From positions 62,001 through 126,000 of the forward strand of contig VUYT01000018.1 of the NCBI GenBank assembly GCA_008802785.1: a DNA stretch of 64,000 bases, read 5' to 3'. The notes below the pieces were generated by a model, which saw nothing but the letters and a program-made list of their open reading frames with translations, was not told the origin of the DNA and did not search any database. The position numbers and the translations under genes are program-made. The stretch's first letter is position 1. Each line of letters starts with the position of its first letter. This DNA comes from Symmetrospora coprosmae (Eukaryota > Basidiomycota > Cystobasidiomycetes > Symmetrosporaceae). Positions 33,201 through 44,875 of this stretch are shown here, piece by piece.

Positions 33201-34481
33201 ATGGCAGCCTTTGACAGTACGAACGTCGAGACGCTGTCCACTGCCTCGTTCACGCCGCCCCTGCTCTCGCCTCCGAGATCCGTCATCGAGGATGACGACG
33301 GTGAGGGCGACGACGAGTCGGGCGACGAGGAGGAAGAGAGCGTCGTGACAGACGCGGACGAAAGGGCGCAGCCGCAGCGCCATGAGCAGCAGCAGCAGCA
33401 GCAGCCAGGCAGCACGGAGGATGAGCGTGTAGACAAGGTGACGAGGAACGGCATGCTCTACAGCAAGAAGAAGGCCAATCTGCCCTACTTGAAGGCCCAC
33501 ACCTGGAAGGAGGTTGAAGAGCGCAAGCGTCAGCGCCAACAGCAACAGCACCAGCAGTCTCAAAGCAGGAAGGAGAAGGAAGGCTCGCCGCCTCATCTCG
33601 AGAGAACGGCAGAGGTATCTCGGAGCCTGCTGCGCTACGCCGTCGTCCTCGTCCTCGGCACCCTGCTTCTCTCCCGAATGGTCACGGAATCCTGGACCTT
33701 TGGCTACCAGGGCAAATGGACCAACGTCAACAACTGGATCCCAAGACAGGTGAGTGATGGTCAAGTAGCAATAGGCCCTGGTTATGCCGGCAGAGCAGAG
33801 TCTGATGACCTTGGCATCTCTCCTCTTCCACGTGGCGTGACCTCTCCGATATTCGGACGCCACCGCCTTACAACTTGACGCGACTCTCACCTCCTACCCC
33901 TTTACGCCCTCTGGTACCTGCTGCAACACTGCATGTACATGTGACGATAAGCAGATGCAGATCTTCAGCGAAGCGGAACTGGCACGGTACGATGGTAGCG
34001 ATCCGAGCAAGCCAATCTACCTGGGCCTCGACGGAGACGTGTACGACGTAACGGCGGGCGCGAGAATGTATGGGAGGGTCAGTCACTGAAGCTCCCTCAG
34101 ATCTCACGCCTCGGTAGACTAGCTGACCTACCCATCACTGTGCCACAGGGAGCAAGCTACAACCGCTTCGCAGGTCGGGACGCAGCGCGAGCCTTCGTGA
34201 CTGGCTGCTTCCAGAAGCACTTGACGCACGACGTGAGAGGGTTGGATGACAAGCAGCAGAAGGTGGGCTTGGTTCTTGGTCGAAACGACGCTGCTGCGGT
34301 CAAGACCGGAGCCTGACCGTCGTTCCGCTGCCCATGCCTTCAGTCTCTCGCGGGCTGGAAGAAGTTCTTCTCGAACCATGCCAAGTACTACAAGATCGGC
34401 AACGTCGTACACGATCCGATACACCCGCTGTCACCAATGCCAGAACCCTGCGATCCGAAAGCTGAAGGCGGGGCGCGTTGA
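33201..34481 (+). CDS. Cytochrome b5-like haem/steroid-binding (MAPR family) membrane protein
   Basis: Exon 1 (from ATG 33201) codes an acidic, Gln-rich cytosolic region of about 140 residues and one membrane helix (LLRYAVVLVLGTLLLSRMV). Splicing at PRQ|MQIF leads to the cytochrome b5-like fold: YLGLDGDVYDVTAGARMYG, then RGASYNRFAGRDAARAFVTG. This matches the MAPR signature (membrane-associated progesterone receptor, Dap1-like), which has the Tyr-based haem site rather than the b5 His pair. The last exon (SLAGWKKFFSNHAKYYKIG...) ends at TGA 34479-34481. MAPR proteins bind haem and support P450/sterol enzymes at the ER. The long acidic N-terminus is unusual next to yeast Dap1 and makes it more like fungal neudesin/PGRMC-type proteins with an N-terminal anchor. 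Confidence 0.88.
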
Positions 34482-34827
34482 TCCCTAATAAGGCTCCGGC
34501 TAGCTGTCCCCTGCCCCGATCCAAGCCGGACTGTCGTTCACGCACCACTCAGTAGTACCACTTTGCTCATGCTCTTCTTATTCAGTGTACCTTGTTCGTG
34601 TGTCTATCGAGTTCCCGTGTTGTCGTGACTGGTCCGGGAAGTATGCAAGGGAGATGTTCACTACACGGTCCTTCTCTCTGCGGCATCCGGCTTTTATCAA
34701 GGGACTACCCGCTACGATCCTGTTACCACACGCAACAGCCTTTGTTCTCAACAACAGGAAGCTGTAGCCGGCAGGAACAAGTCAGGCACTGCGCGTCAGA
34801 GCCAGATTCACGTATCTAGCATTCGTC
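34482..34827. other. Convergent 3' flanks
   Basis: 346 bases between the MAPR and primase stop codons. No gene or strong terminator-like structure was seen. Confidence 0.35.
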
Positions 34828-36601
34828 TCAGAAGTCGAAGGTCTCCTTCTTGACGGCTGTGGGTACAAGGTACGGCGCGTCAGCTTCCACTCGCAATGTT
34901 CTCACGGCTATCACAATAACTCACCCTTCTTCGCCCGCGCATTGTCTTTGAGAATGCCGCTGATGTGCTTGTCAAACATGTCGATATACGGCTTGAGACT
35001 CGTCTGCGCCCAGTTCGCCTCGCCCTCTCCTTCCTCGATCTTGACCCGGTCGAGCTCGCGCAGGAGCATGCCGACGGTAGGCACGGCCTCTGGGTCGAAT
35101 GCGTCCACTTCCGCCGGGTTGACGGGGATGCACACGCGTCCCGTGCCCGGGTGTACAACAAAGGGCGACTTGAGCAAGTGGTTCTGGTGCTTTGAGACTT
35201 CGGCGTCGATGCGCGGGTACAGGTACTGCAGCTTGATGTCCTCGAACGCGCCGTTGATCTTGTCGGCGAGCTGGAGCCGCTTCTTGGTGTTGGTCTCCCC
35301 CTCCACCGCCACTCGAGCAGCCTCGACGAGCTCGGCCCATTTCGCCTTGCTCGACGTCTCGGCGCCCTGGTTCCGCCACTTGTTCTCGAGGTTGTTGCAC
35401 ATAATGACGAAACGCTCCTCTGTTGTGGGCAGGAGACGGATCAGGGCTTCCCACCCGCTTTCTGAGCGGAAGCAGTCCTGATCTTCCAGGATGATCTTGT
35501 TGAAGAGGCCGTTGAGCGTGTCTAATGTCCGCCGCAAAGAAGGGTGGAGCGGCCGCATCAAGTCGACCTTCTTGTGCTGCGATGCTCCGCCCTTAATGAC
35601 CTCCAGGTAGCCGACAATCCCTCGACGCTGATCGTCTGTCAGATTCATGGCGACTGCGTCGCTGACCCAGCAATGGATCCCTCGCCGACCAGAGTAGACC
35701 CATAGAAGATGCACGAAGCCAAAGTCCTCTGCGGGACAAGTTGCATCAGTATGCCAAGGCGTAAACGTACGTGCCCGCTGGCAGCAAGAAAGCACCCACC
35801 CCGCAAGCTCTTGTCTAGCACCTTGACCGCAGCCGCAATGAACTTCCAGCAGCGCGTGCATATCCCCTTGCCTTGGCAGCATGTCCGGATCTCGTCGTAG
35901 TCCGTCATGTCGATATCAAAGACGAGCTCACGTTGCTGCGGCTTGAGCGCCTGCTTGAGCTGTGTCCGCTTGTCCTTTGGCCGGAGGTTGTAGACTGCGC
36001 CAATCTCGAAACGCGCTGGGTTCAGGCGGATGACCTCTTTGTGAAAGTCGACGTGCGATGCGAAGGAATTGTAGCGCTGTGGGGGGCGACGTAATGTGAC
36101 GGTATCAGCAGCGAGTCTGCTGGAGCGGTTCGCCCCCGTCGCGTCCCAGCTTTACGCTCGACTGGGCCGCGCCGGCTGGAGAGGGACCGACGCACAAGGT
36201 AGGCATCATTCGCGAGCGTAAAGGCAATCTCTCGGTTCGTCCACTGCTTTGTTGGGACTGGATTGGAGGCTGCTGTCAGCCGCCTGTCTCGCTCTGCTGT
36301 CCCGTCGTGTCGCTCGCTCGCGTAGTTGACGGGCTCACCGTGGTCCTGGTTGAGCCACGAGTAGAGCTGCTTTGCCGGGAAGAGGCGCCGATAGAAGGCA
36401 GCCATGACGCTCGGGTTGCTGAGATCATCGTAGTCTATTGCATCGAACTTGGAGGCTACGCGCATGCTGTCGTCTGCACGTCTCAGTCTCGCTCTCAATC
36501 TCGGTCCTCTGCGCCTCTGGGCTGTCCCACGCGACTCACAGCGCCTTCTCGTCGATATCGTCCTCAAACAGGTCTGCGACGTCAATGATGTCCTTTGCCA
36601 T
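34828..36601 (-). CDS. PRI1: DNA primase catalytic (small) subunit
   Basis: The RNA-primer-synthesising subunit of DNA polymerase alpha-primase. ATG 36601-36599 starts MAKDIIDVADLFEDDI. Downstream exons give YYRRLFP-like AFYRRLFPAKQLYSWLN, WTNREIAFTLANDAYLVRR and RYNSFASHVDFHKEV. The catalytic block ELVFDIDMTDYDEIRTC follows, with its two metal-binding Asp residues. The zinc-site cysteines come just after (CCQGKGICTRC), then FGFVHLLWVYSGRRGIHCWV, the most conserved primase motif. The last exon, reached through an intron ending near 34855, codes AVKKETFDF and stop 34830-34828. About 470 residues, as usual. The similarity to human PRIM1 in the catalytic block is nearly residue for residue. Confidence 0.96.
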
Positions 36602-36908
36602 GATCGTATCACAGTTCTTGATATTGTGCAAGCGTGTGTCGCAGCTGCCGAAGAGACAAGCCCCAGTCCGACCGCTGCGACGCGTCGTCGTCGTCGACAC
36701 GTGCAGAGTCCTGGGGTGGCGAAGTCTGCGGAGCTGAGGTTCTTCGAGCAGATAGATGTACATGGACTGTGCATACAGCTGCTACTATTCTCGTACACTC
36801 CCATTCATACCGAAATCTATGCTGCGAAAGTCCAGTGCTGCGGGTACGGGTCGCGGGGTAATGAGCGAGGTGGGTATCGAAATCGTAAAGAAGCTCCTGC
36901 ACCCCCGA
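36602..36908. promoter_or_regulatory. Intergenic upstream of PRI1
   Basis: 307 bases between the PRI1 start codon and the stop of the LURP-one-like gene on the same strand. It is the presumed PRI1 promoter; no particular element was recognised. Confidence 0.35.
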
Positions 36909-37776
36909 TTAATCGGTCAATGCCGCCTTGTTCTGCTGGCTGCTCTCGTTAAATGCGACCGCAACCGCAGAGATGAAGGAGAGGTCCACTCCCGCGGCGA
37001 CGGTGACCGTATAGTTCCCGCTGGCCCTGTTCCCTATCCGAGCGAGTAGGGAACCATCACTGCGCAAGCGGACTTCCGCAGTTCCTTCTGTCCATTTCCC
37101 TCTCACTTCCAGCTCCAGTGTCTTGTCGTCGTATGCATTGATGAGCGTCACAATCATGACCGTCTTCGTGACTGAGGGAGACGCAGTCTGTCAGCTTGAC
37201 GGAAGACAAACTAGCGGAGTAGCGTAGGGCGTCAAGCGCACAGCTGAATTTGGACCTGACGCTGAAGAGGAGGTTGCCTTCACAGCTGAATGCTTGCTGT
37301 GCTTGATTGTAGCTCCAGGCCTTCCGAACAAGCGTGAAGACGGCACGGCCGTAGCTATCCAGGAAGACTGTTGCGGGGCGGCAGAGGCGGTCAGGCATGA
37401 GCCGACGCTGGTTGACAGTCAGAGATGGCGGAATGACTACGCACTCTTGGACGACTTGAAGCCGTTCCTGCTGTATTCGCCATTCACTCGACACACCGTC
37501 TTGCCGCTGTCGGATCTGATGCTACGTGGTGGTGCGGGTGACGGGGCAATCGTCAGTCTGGGCCTGCCGCGACAGCAGGAAGCGCAAAGCTGCGACTCAC
37601 TAATACGTCATCTCGTACTTGTTCAGTAGCTCGTTCCGCAGATGTAGGCGGGTCTCCTTGCCTGACACGCAGCTCAAATTGACACCGACCGGGCGATCCC
37701 CGAAGTCTGCGAACTCGTGCGTGTCTTCCGGGTCCAAGGAGGCGACGCTCGTTGCGCTCGAGGTCATGACCGGCAT
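36909..37776 (-). CDS. LURP-one-related (tubby C-terminal-like fold) protein, about 210 aa
   Basis: ATG 37776-37774 starts MPVMTSSATSVASLD. Four exons are joined by GT-AG introns: after KYEMTY (phase 2), after SSK (phase 1, acceptor caacag) and after SKFS (phase 1, acceptor ccctcag). The joined chain shows the two-layer barrel pattern of LOR proteins: IFLDSYGRAVFTLVRKAWS, NLLFSVRSKFSFTKT, LELEVRGKWTEGTAEV, and the hydrophobic C-terminal helix YTVTVAAGVDLSFISAVAVA, which is the most diagnostic part. Stop 36911-36909. The family is common in plants and present in many fungi; members are phospholipid-scramblase/tubby-like folds without a settled biochemical role. No signal peptide; probably cytosolic or membrane-peripheral. 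Confidence 0.75.
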
Positions 37777-38431
37777 GGCGCTGGCTGAGGACAGGCAAAG
37801 GAACTGTGGTGCGCTTGCAGAAGACAAGGAGCAGCCATCGCATCTTTCGAGACGCGCGACGCCACTGATAGCGGGCGGTTTCGGAAGAAGGGATTTTCGC
37901 GATCCCGGTGAATTCCGCTCAGGCACAGAAAGCTGCAGAGTCCTGCTTGAGCTGCAACCGCTGCTCGCATCCTGTTCTACTGTATGAGTGTGTGGTTCCC
38001 CACATTCGATCGAATGCGTGTGGCTACAAGCGCAGCTCTAGCAAGCCTTCTCGCCCATCTGCGCAGCCCTTTGCACCTCATGGCCGTCCCTGCGAGTCGC
38101 TGACTTCCTCGACCCCGGGCATTCGGCTCAGGGGCGTGCAGTACTGTACCGGTACGGACGCTCAGTTGCTCGCACCGATGGACCGCAGACTCTGCTCGCT
38201 GCATGTCCCTGCGCACACCGCTGCTCCACAGCTTTCGCTCAGCTGCGATGACTCCCCCTCGACGTTTTGGGGCGCTGAGTAATGCCGGGCCTCGGCTTCC
38301 CGTTTGCCCGGTGTGCCTGACGTAGCAGTGGTCGAGCAACACCCTGCGTCTGTCTCCTCCCCTTCTGTCTGGACCACAACATCTGTACAGAAAGTAAGTA
38401 GACGAACAGAAAACTCATAGACTCAGTCATC
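37777..38431. promoter_or_regulatory. Divergent intergenic region (LURP-one-like / medium-chain reductase)
   Basis: 655 bases between two divergent start codons, expected to hold both promoters. Stop-free stretches occur on both strands, but none has family resemblance. Confidence 0.4.
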
Positions 38432-39698
38432 ATGGTCAAGAACACTTCGCTCGTCTTCAAGAAGGTCCCCGAGGGTGAGCGCGATCCCCTCTTCTGCAGA
38501 TCCAGCCACACTCCTAAAGCTGAACGGCATTCGTGCACACTTACAGAGTCCCCCAAGATGGGAGAGCACCTTGCTTACGAGTCGCAGGAGTTGGATCTTG
38601 ATGCGTCGCTGAACGAGGGAAGCGTCCGCGTCAAGGTAGCTTGCCGTTGGCTGCGCGCCCACGTCTGGCCTGCGCTAATCTATGCGATAGTGGCAATGTC
38701 TTCCTCCAGGTCCTTTACACTAGTTTGGACCCTTACATGCGAGGGCGGATGTCGAACAAGAAGTCCTACGTGCCTCCTTTCCCCGTCGACCAGCCCATGA
38801 CCTCGCGCTCCATCGGCAAGGTGCTCAAGTCGAGCAACGCCGACTTCAAGGAAGGGCAGCTCATTGCCGTCATGTGCAATATGTCCGAGTACGCTGTCGT
38901 CCCTGGAGACTACCTCAAGCAGGCGCAGGTCCTGGACAACCCACACGATATCAACATTGCCCACTACCTCGGTGCTCTCGGCATGCCTGGCTTGACGGCC
39001 TATTCGTCACTTTACGAGATTGGCAAGCCAAAGAAGGGCGAGACCATCTTCGTTAGCGCAGCTAGCGGAGCAGTTGGTCAGCTCGTTGTGCAGCTCGCAA
39101 AGCACGAGGGTCTCAACGTCATTGGCAGCGTGGGAGACGACAAGAAGGTCGAGTTCCTGCAGAAGGAGCTTGGCATTGAAAAGGTCTTCAACTACAAGAA
39201 GGAGGCCACTGCCGACGCTCTGGCCCGACTGGCGCCTGATGGACTTGACATCTTCTACGACAACGTCGGAGGCCAGACGCTTGACGATGCTCTCGCCGTC
39301 ATGAGAGTCTTTGGACGAATCGGTGCGTGCTCCTGGTCCCCTGTCCGCGTGGCCTATGTCTCGAAGGGCCACGCTTATTCGTCTACGCTATATGTCGCAC
39401 CACAGTCGAGTGCGGGCAGATCTCGCAATACAACCTGAAGGCGGAAGACCGCTACGGCCTGAAGAACTTCATGATGGTCGTCGGCCGACAGCTTACCATC
39501 CGAGGCTTCATTGTCAGCAGCATCGGTCCCAAGTACCACGAGGAGCACCAGAAGAACGTCGGCAAGTGGATCGCGGACGGCAGCTTCAAGGCCATGCTCG
39601 ACACCAAGCAGGGCATCGAGCAGAGCGGGGAGGCGCTGCTTGCGCTCTTCACTGGAGCCAACTTTGGCAAGGCGGTAGTGCAGATTGCGCAGGAGTAA
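38432..39698 (+). CDS. Zinc-independent NADP-dependent medium-chain reductase (leukotriene B4 dehydrogenase/PTGR-like)
   Basis: ATG 38432 begins MVKNTSLVFKKVPE. Splicing then gives EESPKMGEHLAYESQELDL and LYTSLDPYMRGRMS, the family's N-terminal signature. The Rossmann part has IFVSAASGAVGQLVVQLAK (A-x-x-G-x-x-G NADP site), GSVGDDKKVEFLQKELG and DGLDIFYDNVGGQTLDDAL. A further intron separates RVFGRI from CGQISQYN. The C-terminus is GANFGKAVVQIAQE with stop 39696-39698. There are no zinc ligands. Such enzymes reduce alkenal/alkenone double bonds with NADPH in the cytosol and often serve in detoxifying lipid aldehydes. About 340 residues, normal length. Only 163 bases separate its stop from the Mip1 start on the same strand. 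Confidence 0.92.
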
Positions 39699-39861
39699 CC
39701 GTACTTCCATAGCTAGCGAGTAGAAAAGCGACGCGCTTCTATGTAACCGCCGTCAGCACTGCCAAATTCATGCAGGCCAGCGCATCTTCACGTGCTTGCC
39801 TTTGCCACGAGGCCTCCCTCCCTTTTGCTTTTGTACTTCCACACTCGGTCCTTCGGCTCGC

Positions 39862-42800
39862 ATGCTGAGCCATGCTCTGTACCGTCGAGGCCATCACCAT
39901 CAGAGTATAGCGTCATGGTGCCTTCCCCGCAGGCGAACGCTGTCACTGTCGAGCAGGGCCCGCGATGCGGTCGCCTCAAAGCGGACTTCACGGGTCGGCA
40001 GCAATGCTCCAGCTGCTAGTACAGTCGCAGCAGCACCAGCAGCGACAGAAGGTGCGATAGACTCATCTGCTATCGCTTCAGTTCCTCGATCTGATAAGCT
40101 GCTGCGACCGTCAGTCCTGCGCAATGCTGCCGGGGTGCAGCTTCTCTCGGACGCCCTCCATCGACAGGTCTTTGGTGTCCAAGCTTTCCCGGATCTCGAC
40201 AAGGGAGCTGTAGCAATATCGAGCGAGCACCTCAAGCGGCATGGTCTCGCTCACGAGGAGAACCCTGTCTTGCCTACGACCGACTTCACCCCCCCAAAGC
40301 TCCAGGGGACCAACATCGAAGAGCACTTCTACAACATTGGATTGGCTCACTCGGAACCCTACCTGAATCTCGCAAAGGACCTTGCAAGGGCCACACTTCC
40401 TTGGAAGCCCGACACATGGGCGGAGGTAGCAGGCTGGGTGCGGTACGAGCCGGATGGCTCCTTCGTCCCCATCTCGTCGCCGCCGGAAGACGAAGCTCTC
40501 GTCTTCGATGTCGAATCGCTCTACAAGCTCAACAATTACGCCGTCATGGCCGTGGCCGTCTCTGAGAAGCATTGGTACGGTTGGACGTCACCCTGGCTGC
40601 TTGGCCAGACCGAGGAAGTCGAGCAGCTTATCCCCTTGCCCGGCACGAAGCCAACCCTGATCGTCGGGCACAACGTCGGCTACGACAGAGGCCGGATACA
40701 GGAGGAGTACAGCCTCGACAGAACCGAGAACCGCTTCCTCGATACCATGTCGCTGCACGTGGCTGTCACCGGGCTTTCGTCGCATCAGCGAGCACCATGG
40801 ATGAAGTACAGGAAGGAGAAGCGCGCCAAAGCGAACGCGGCCGCAGCGATCGCGCAGGCTGCCGAAAGCGGGGCTGGCCAGAATGGCAGGATGTGGCAGG
40901 ACTACAGTTCCATGAACTCCCTGGCGGATGTAGCCAAGCTGCATTGCGGGATAGAGGTGGACAAGGCCGCACGAGACTGGTTTGAATCGGAGAGCCGTCA
41001 AGACATTACCAATAACTTTCAGGAGCTTATGAGCTACTGCGCCAACGATGTCGGGGTGACCCACGAGGTGTTCAAGGTCGTCCTGCCGGCCTTCCTGGAG
41101 GCATGCCCAAATCCCGTCACTTTCGCCGGTGTTCTGCACATGGGCTCGTCCTTCCTCCCGGTCGACGAGTCTTGGGAGGCATTCTTGGAGCGCGCCGAAG
41201 GTCTATATACCTCATTGACCAAGAAGGTCGAGGAGGAGCTGCACGCGTTGGCAGAAGAGGCGCGCAAGCTGATCTACGTGGTAGGGAAGGACGGCAGGAT
41301 GATGCACGAGTCAGATCCGTGGCTCAAGCAGCTGGACTGGTCACCAAAGAATGCACGCAGGGTCGTAGTCGATATCGGAGATGATGAATTGGCCCTAGAC
41401 GACCGGATAGCGGCACCATCAAAGCCAAATATCGCGCGGCCGAGCAAAGGCTTGGCCAAGGAGGACGATGGAGGCAAGGCGAACGCAGCAGATACGCAAG
41501 CGGTAGAAAGCGTTGAAATCGCGCCGCCGTCAAGCGCTGGAGCAGCAAGGCTTTTTGAAGACGAACTCGAAGAGCCAGAGTCGGCCGCTACCCCATCTGC
41601 CGAGAGTCACATCGTGCCGACCATACCGCGATGGTTCACGCGCTTCTACGCGCCCGCAACCGACTCCGTCACCAGGGAAGGGTGGGATCGTATCGCGCCC
41701 GTATTGCTCGGGGTCCGGTTCAATGGGCAAGCCCTGCGCTACGACAAGACAGAGGGGTGGTACTTTCGAAAGTCAGATCAGTCACCAACGTCGAAACCAT
41801 TCACGAGAGCCAGCCAGACGGTCTTCAATAAAAACTGGCTTGCCGCCTTCACGGATGGAAGAGCCACGTCGAACAATAACAAGCTCGCACGAGAGGCCTG
41901 CAATCTGGGGGTCAGCACCCGAGGCACAGCGCGAAGTTCACAGGTTGTGCATCTGGAGAAGCAGTTCCTAACTCTGGCTCAGACTGTGATCGCCTTGTCA
42001 GAGAAGGAACGATCAGCGGATGACGGGCTGTCTCAGCTAGATTGGACTGCGATAGTCCGGCCGCCAAAGTACATCCTGCCCTGGCAGAACCAGGCAGCGG
42101 ACATCGCTAGCAAGGAGGAGGCACCTCAACATGTGCAGCAGAAGCACAGTACCCAATCTGTATCAACCTCAACAGAATCTATCCGGTCTTCCGACCGACC
42201 GGCCTTGTTCGAGGAAGCCGACTCAGCAGAAGCGCAGCCGGCAGTAGGAATAGAGGTGGCTGCAGCCTCCGAGAAGGATGCGCCAACCTCAGTTGCGCTC
42301 ACGCCCGCACAACGCGCCCGTGCGATATGGCCGAAGTGGTTCTGGGATCTGCAGGGTCCGAGTGGAAGCCTCACCATTCGGTCCAAGCTGGCGCCTCTGT
42401 TACTGCAGCTGCGTTGGAAGGACCACCCAATCTTCAGCTCGCGACAGCATGGCTGGGTCTTCCGAGTACCGGCGGGAGAGGTGGCTGCAGAGGCTGCTGA
42501 GCGAGCCAGGGAGGCTGCGGCGAAAGCGGATGCAGGGACAGGCGACTCGGACCTGGCAGAAGAGGAGGAACGCTACACAAAACGCGGTCGAGGCAGGAGC
42601 AAGAAAGACAAGGAGGAACCACTGGGACCGCAGCCCGTCGAATTCAGTCTGGAGAGCGATTCCGCCCTTGCGCTGGATACGGAACACAAATATTTCAAAC
42701 TTCCTCACAAAGACGGTGAGAAGGCCAATGTTGGGTCTCCGCTCAGCAAGACCTTCATCCCTGCTTTCGAAAGCGGCACGCTGTCGAGCCAGTTTGAAGC

Positions 42801-44696
42801 TGCTGCCGCAGCGCTGGACATGAATGCGCAGTGTAGCTACTGGACAAGCGCGCGGGACCGCATCCTCAAGCAGTTCGTCGTGTGGGCCACCGAGAAGAAC
42901 GCCAGAGGCTTCCCGACCGACTCGCCACGATCCAAGCATGGCCTCATTCTGCCTCAGGTGATCACGATGGGCACAGTCACTCGCCGGGCTGTCGAGAGCA
43001 CCTGGCTGGCCGCGTCCAATGCCAAGAAGAACAGGCTTGGATCGGAGCTCAAGGCCATGATCCGAGCACCTCCAGGGTATGCCATCGTCGGAGCCGATGT
43101 TGACTCGGAAGAGCTCTGGATCTGCTGCGTTATGGGAGATGCGCAATTCGGGGTACACGGGGCAACTGCGATTGGCTGGATGACGTTAGAAGGTACCAAG
43201 TCCGCAGGGACCGACCTGCATTCGAAGACTGCCTCTATCCTTGGCATCAGCCGCGACATGGCCAAGGTCTTCAACTACTCCCGCATCTACGGCGCCGGCG
43301 TCGCCCACGCCGTGCAGCTTCTTATGCAAAGTAACCCCAATCTCACGAAGCAGGAGGCGACGGAGGCAGCCAAGCAGCTCTATGCGGCTACAAAGGGCCA
43401 CAAGGTACATAGCGACACCAACGTCTTCAGAAGCAAGTTCTGGCATGGCGGGACGGAGAGCCACGTCTTCAACACTTTGGAGAAGATCGCGATGGCAGCC
43501 GAACCTCGTACTCCGGCTTTAGGCTGTGGCATCACCGCCGCACTTGCCAAGGGCAACTTGCCAGCCACTGAGAAGTCCAAGCAGGGTGAAGACTACATGC
43601 CGTCGCGCATCAACTGGGTTGTGCAGAGCAGTGGAGTCGACTATCTGCATATGCTCATGGTCTCGATGGAATACCTCACGAAAAGAGTGAGTGGTGACGT
43701 GGTCCGGTTGTCTGCGCTTACCAACTGACGAAAGCTTCCGGATGACTAGTTCGATATCAATGCTCGTTTCATGATTTCCGTCCACGACGAGATTCGATAT
43801 CTCGTCAAGGAGGAAGACCGGTATCGAGCGGCTCTGGCATTGCAGGTCAGCAATCTCTGGACAAGAGCTCTCTTTGCTCATCGGCTGCAGATGGAGTCGC
43901 TGCCGCAGGTAAGCTTGTTCACGCCGCCAGACGACAAGATCTCTCTGCATGCTCAAACATGGCCTTGCCCCCCTTGCAGTCGTGCGCCTGGTTCTCTGCG
44001 GTCGATCTTGATCACGTCCTCCGCAAAGAGGTCAATATGGATTGCGTGACGCCCTCTCAGCCAACTCCAATCCCACATGGCGTCTCTCAAGATATCTTGG
44101 CGACACTTGAGCACACGAGCGCTGGTTCGCTCTTCAAAAATGGTCAGCCAATGCGGGAGGAAGCGACTCTGCCTGTACTGCCCAACGCAGCACAAGCCGC
44201 TCAGCAGCCTGCGACAATACCATACCGCGCAACAGATCGGTTCTTCCTCCTGGCACAGGATGCAGGAACGCCTGAAGCGCTCGCAACCGTCATTGCGCAG
44301 AAGACTCAGCAGAGTGCCGGGTTAGACTATGCTGGCGGGTGGGACCTGGCCAAGGACCACCTGGAAGAGGCCGCCCGCCAACGGCAGGCATCAAGTGCAT
44401 CAAGGAGGCCCGTGAAAAGCCCAGCAACTCCGTCCAAGAAGGCATCGTCCGTTAGTCGATCTCGCGCTGCGAAGGGGACTATTCCGCAAGCGAGCACCAA
44501 GAAGGTCCCGCTGGCAGCGAATAGTCAACCTGGCAACCGACATGCCGCAGACCCGTCGTCGATACCGGGAAGACCGAAGGCAAGCCGATACCCCACAGAT
44601 GGTACGAAGGCGCGCCCTGCATCGCGCGGACTTCAACCTCCTCCAACGCGGAGTCCCAGCTCTGGCTTCCTCAAACGCCGGGCACCCGATAGCTGA
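39862..44696 (+). CDS. MIP1: Mitochondrial DNA polymerase gamma
   Basis: A family A replicative polymerase of mitochondrial DNA. ATG 39862-39864 begins a basic, Ser/Arg-rich targeting peptide ([20 protein letters not shown]). Exonuclease motifs are present: VFDVESLY (Exo I), [13 protein letters not shown] (Exo II) and [13 protein letters not shown] (Exo III). The spacer domain holds [10 protein letters not shown] and [13 protein letters not shown] then HGWVFRVP, as in other fungal enzymes. Polymerase motif A is [11 protein letters not shown], motif B is [16 protein letters not shown], and motif C is [10 protein letters not shown], reached through an intron after YLTKR (about 43686-43750). One more intron precedes [15 protein letters not shown]. 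The protein ends in a basic Ser/Pro/Arg-rich tail of some 200 residues (stop 44694-44696), comparable to the C-terminal extension of yeast Mip1. About 1,560 residues. One large exon carries most of the gene. Confidence 0.96.
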
Positions 44697-44875
44697 GCCC
44701 ATCACAGCCAGTCAGCAACCTATCATCGAACAGCCACATGTCGAGAATGTTGTTGTAGCAGTCTGTCCGCCAGGGGGGAGACAACGTGCATATCGCTTGT
44801 GTATAGTCTGACTTTCTAGCTTCAGCTACTCGGCAACTCTCGAAGGCCCGGCAGCATCGCATTAATCTGACTTAT

